In this document: piece by piece, positions 29,860-30,286 of the stretch
How the letters are laid out: each line of letters begins with the position of its first letter
Numbering within the stretch: position 1 is the first letter of the stretch
DNA from: CAYWLI01 sp964519535
GTDB lineage: Bacteria > Desulfobacterota > B13-G15 > RBG-16-54-18
Reading direction: 5' to 3'
Length of the DNA stretch: 30,286 bases
Assembly (NCBI GenBank): GCA_964519535.1
Contig: CAZFIR010000192.1
Coordinates: 1 to 30,286 of the forward strand
Notes under the pieces: generated by a model
What the model was told of the DNA's origin: nothing
What the model saw: the letters and a program-made list of their open reading frames with translations, nothing else
Databases searched by the model: none
Program-made: the position numbers and the translations under genes

Positions 29860-30286
29860 CCTTTTGCATCCTGCAGGGGGAGGGAGATGGTGAAGAGGGT
29901 CCAGGAACGGGCGTCGCTTGCCACCTGGATAAATCCTCCATGGGCCTCCACGATCCTGCTGGCGATGGAAAGCCCTAATCCGGTCCCCTTTCGTTTCTCC
30001 GTGTAGAAGGGTTCGAAGATCTGACCCCACTTCTCTTCGGGGATCCCCGGGCCCGTGTCCCGAAAGGATACCTCCGCCCATGGCCCGTTGCGGCGGGAGG
30101 AGACGTGCAGCTCCCCCTTCCCCCCCATGGCCTGGGCCCCATTGCGAGCGATGTTCCAAAAGACCTGCTCGAGCTGCTCGGAATCGCAGGGGACCTCTTT
30201 GATCTGCGGGTCCAGCCGATACGCAACCTTTACTCTATTGAACTCCTCACCCCGTGTCAGCCCTTCCAGGGTCCGTTGCAGGATGG
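29856..30286 (-). CDS. Sensor histidine kinase, C-terminal part (cut by window edge)
   Basis: The last 142 codons of a histidine kinase, reading in from the edge: ILQRTLEGLTRGEE..., then N-box EQVFWNIARNGAQAMGG, G1 box DTGPGIPEE, F-box IFEPFYTEKRKG and G2 TGLGLSIASRIVEAHGG. This is the complete HATPase_c ATP-binding domain and the end of the dimerisation domain; the phospho-histidine and the sensor lie outside. It overlaps the response regulator start by 4 bp, so the pair is a two-component system. What it senses cannot be told here. Confidence 0.9.
   Translation of the reverse strand, partial: ILQRTLEGLTRGEEFNRVKVAYRLDPQIKEVPCDSEQLEQVFWNIARNGAQAMGGKGELHVSSRRNGPWAEVSFRDTGPGIPEEKWGQIFEPFYTEKRKGTGLGLSIASRIVEAHGGFIQVASDARSWTLFTISLPLQDAKG

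Overview
The window looks like a chromosomal piece of an anaerobic, GC-moderate bacterium. The general style (NtrC-type sigma-54 regulation, LutB-like and CCG-domain iron-sulfur proteins, cobalamin-type radical SAM enzymes, a LIV transporter, FmdE) recalls Desulfobacterota/Deltaproteobacteria. That placement is an inference from gene content only; there is no rRNA or other marker gene. Nearly every gene lies on the minus strand.

Reading by region: (1) 1-3000 holds a truncated FmdE-like gene, a protein built as a tandem duplication of a degenerate kinase-like fold, and two small membrane-associated proteins separated by an integron-type attC site. (2) 3045-6088 is an operon of a CCG-domain iron-sulfur protein, a LutB-like protein and a UbiE/MenG methyltransferase. 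(3) 6199-8983 is a U32-like iron-sulfur protein followed by a B12-type radical SAM protein. (4) 9092-13014 is an AT-richer array of integron gene cassettes without an integrase. Three of its attC sites are clear and one is weak. It encodes two PD-(D/E)xK-type nuclease-like proteins, a small unknown protein and a nucleotidyltransferase/HEPN pair. (5) 13015-13532 is non-coding with palindromic repeats, followed by the one convincing plus-strand gene. (6) 13940-28380 is a roughly 14-kb operon with most genes overlapping. (7) 28504-30286 is an NtrC-type response regulator and its histidine kinase (partial).

The long operon is the most interesting part. In transcription order it encodes a B12-type radical SAM enzyme, a homocitrate-synthase-family enzyme, large and small aconitase-family subunits, a TrxR-like flavoprotein without a redox CxxC, a LuxE-like acyl-activating enzyme, a LuxC-like acyl reductase, a second U32-like iron-sulfur protein, and a five-component LIV-type ABC transporter. 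Just upstream are a -24/-12 promoter and a perfect 7-5-7 palindrome about 98 bp before the predicted start, with the sigma-54 activator gene next door. I read this as a two-component-controlled pathway in which a 2-oxo acid is condensed with acetyl-CoA, isomerised, and a carboxylate reduced to an aldehyde, with radical SAM and U32 tailoring. I know of no described pathway with this set; the product is unknown.

The U32-like proteins at 7718 and 18696 are paralogues of almost the same length. They share a second C-terminal four-cysteine motif, and each sits near a B12-type radical SAM gene, which links regions 3 and 6.
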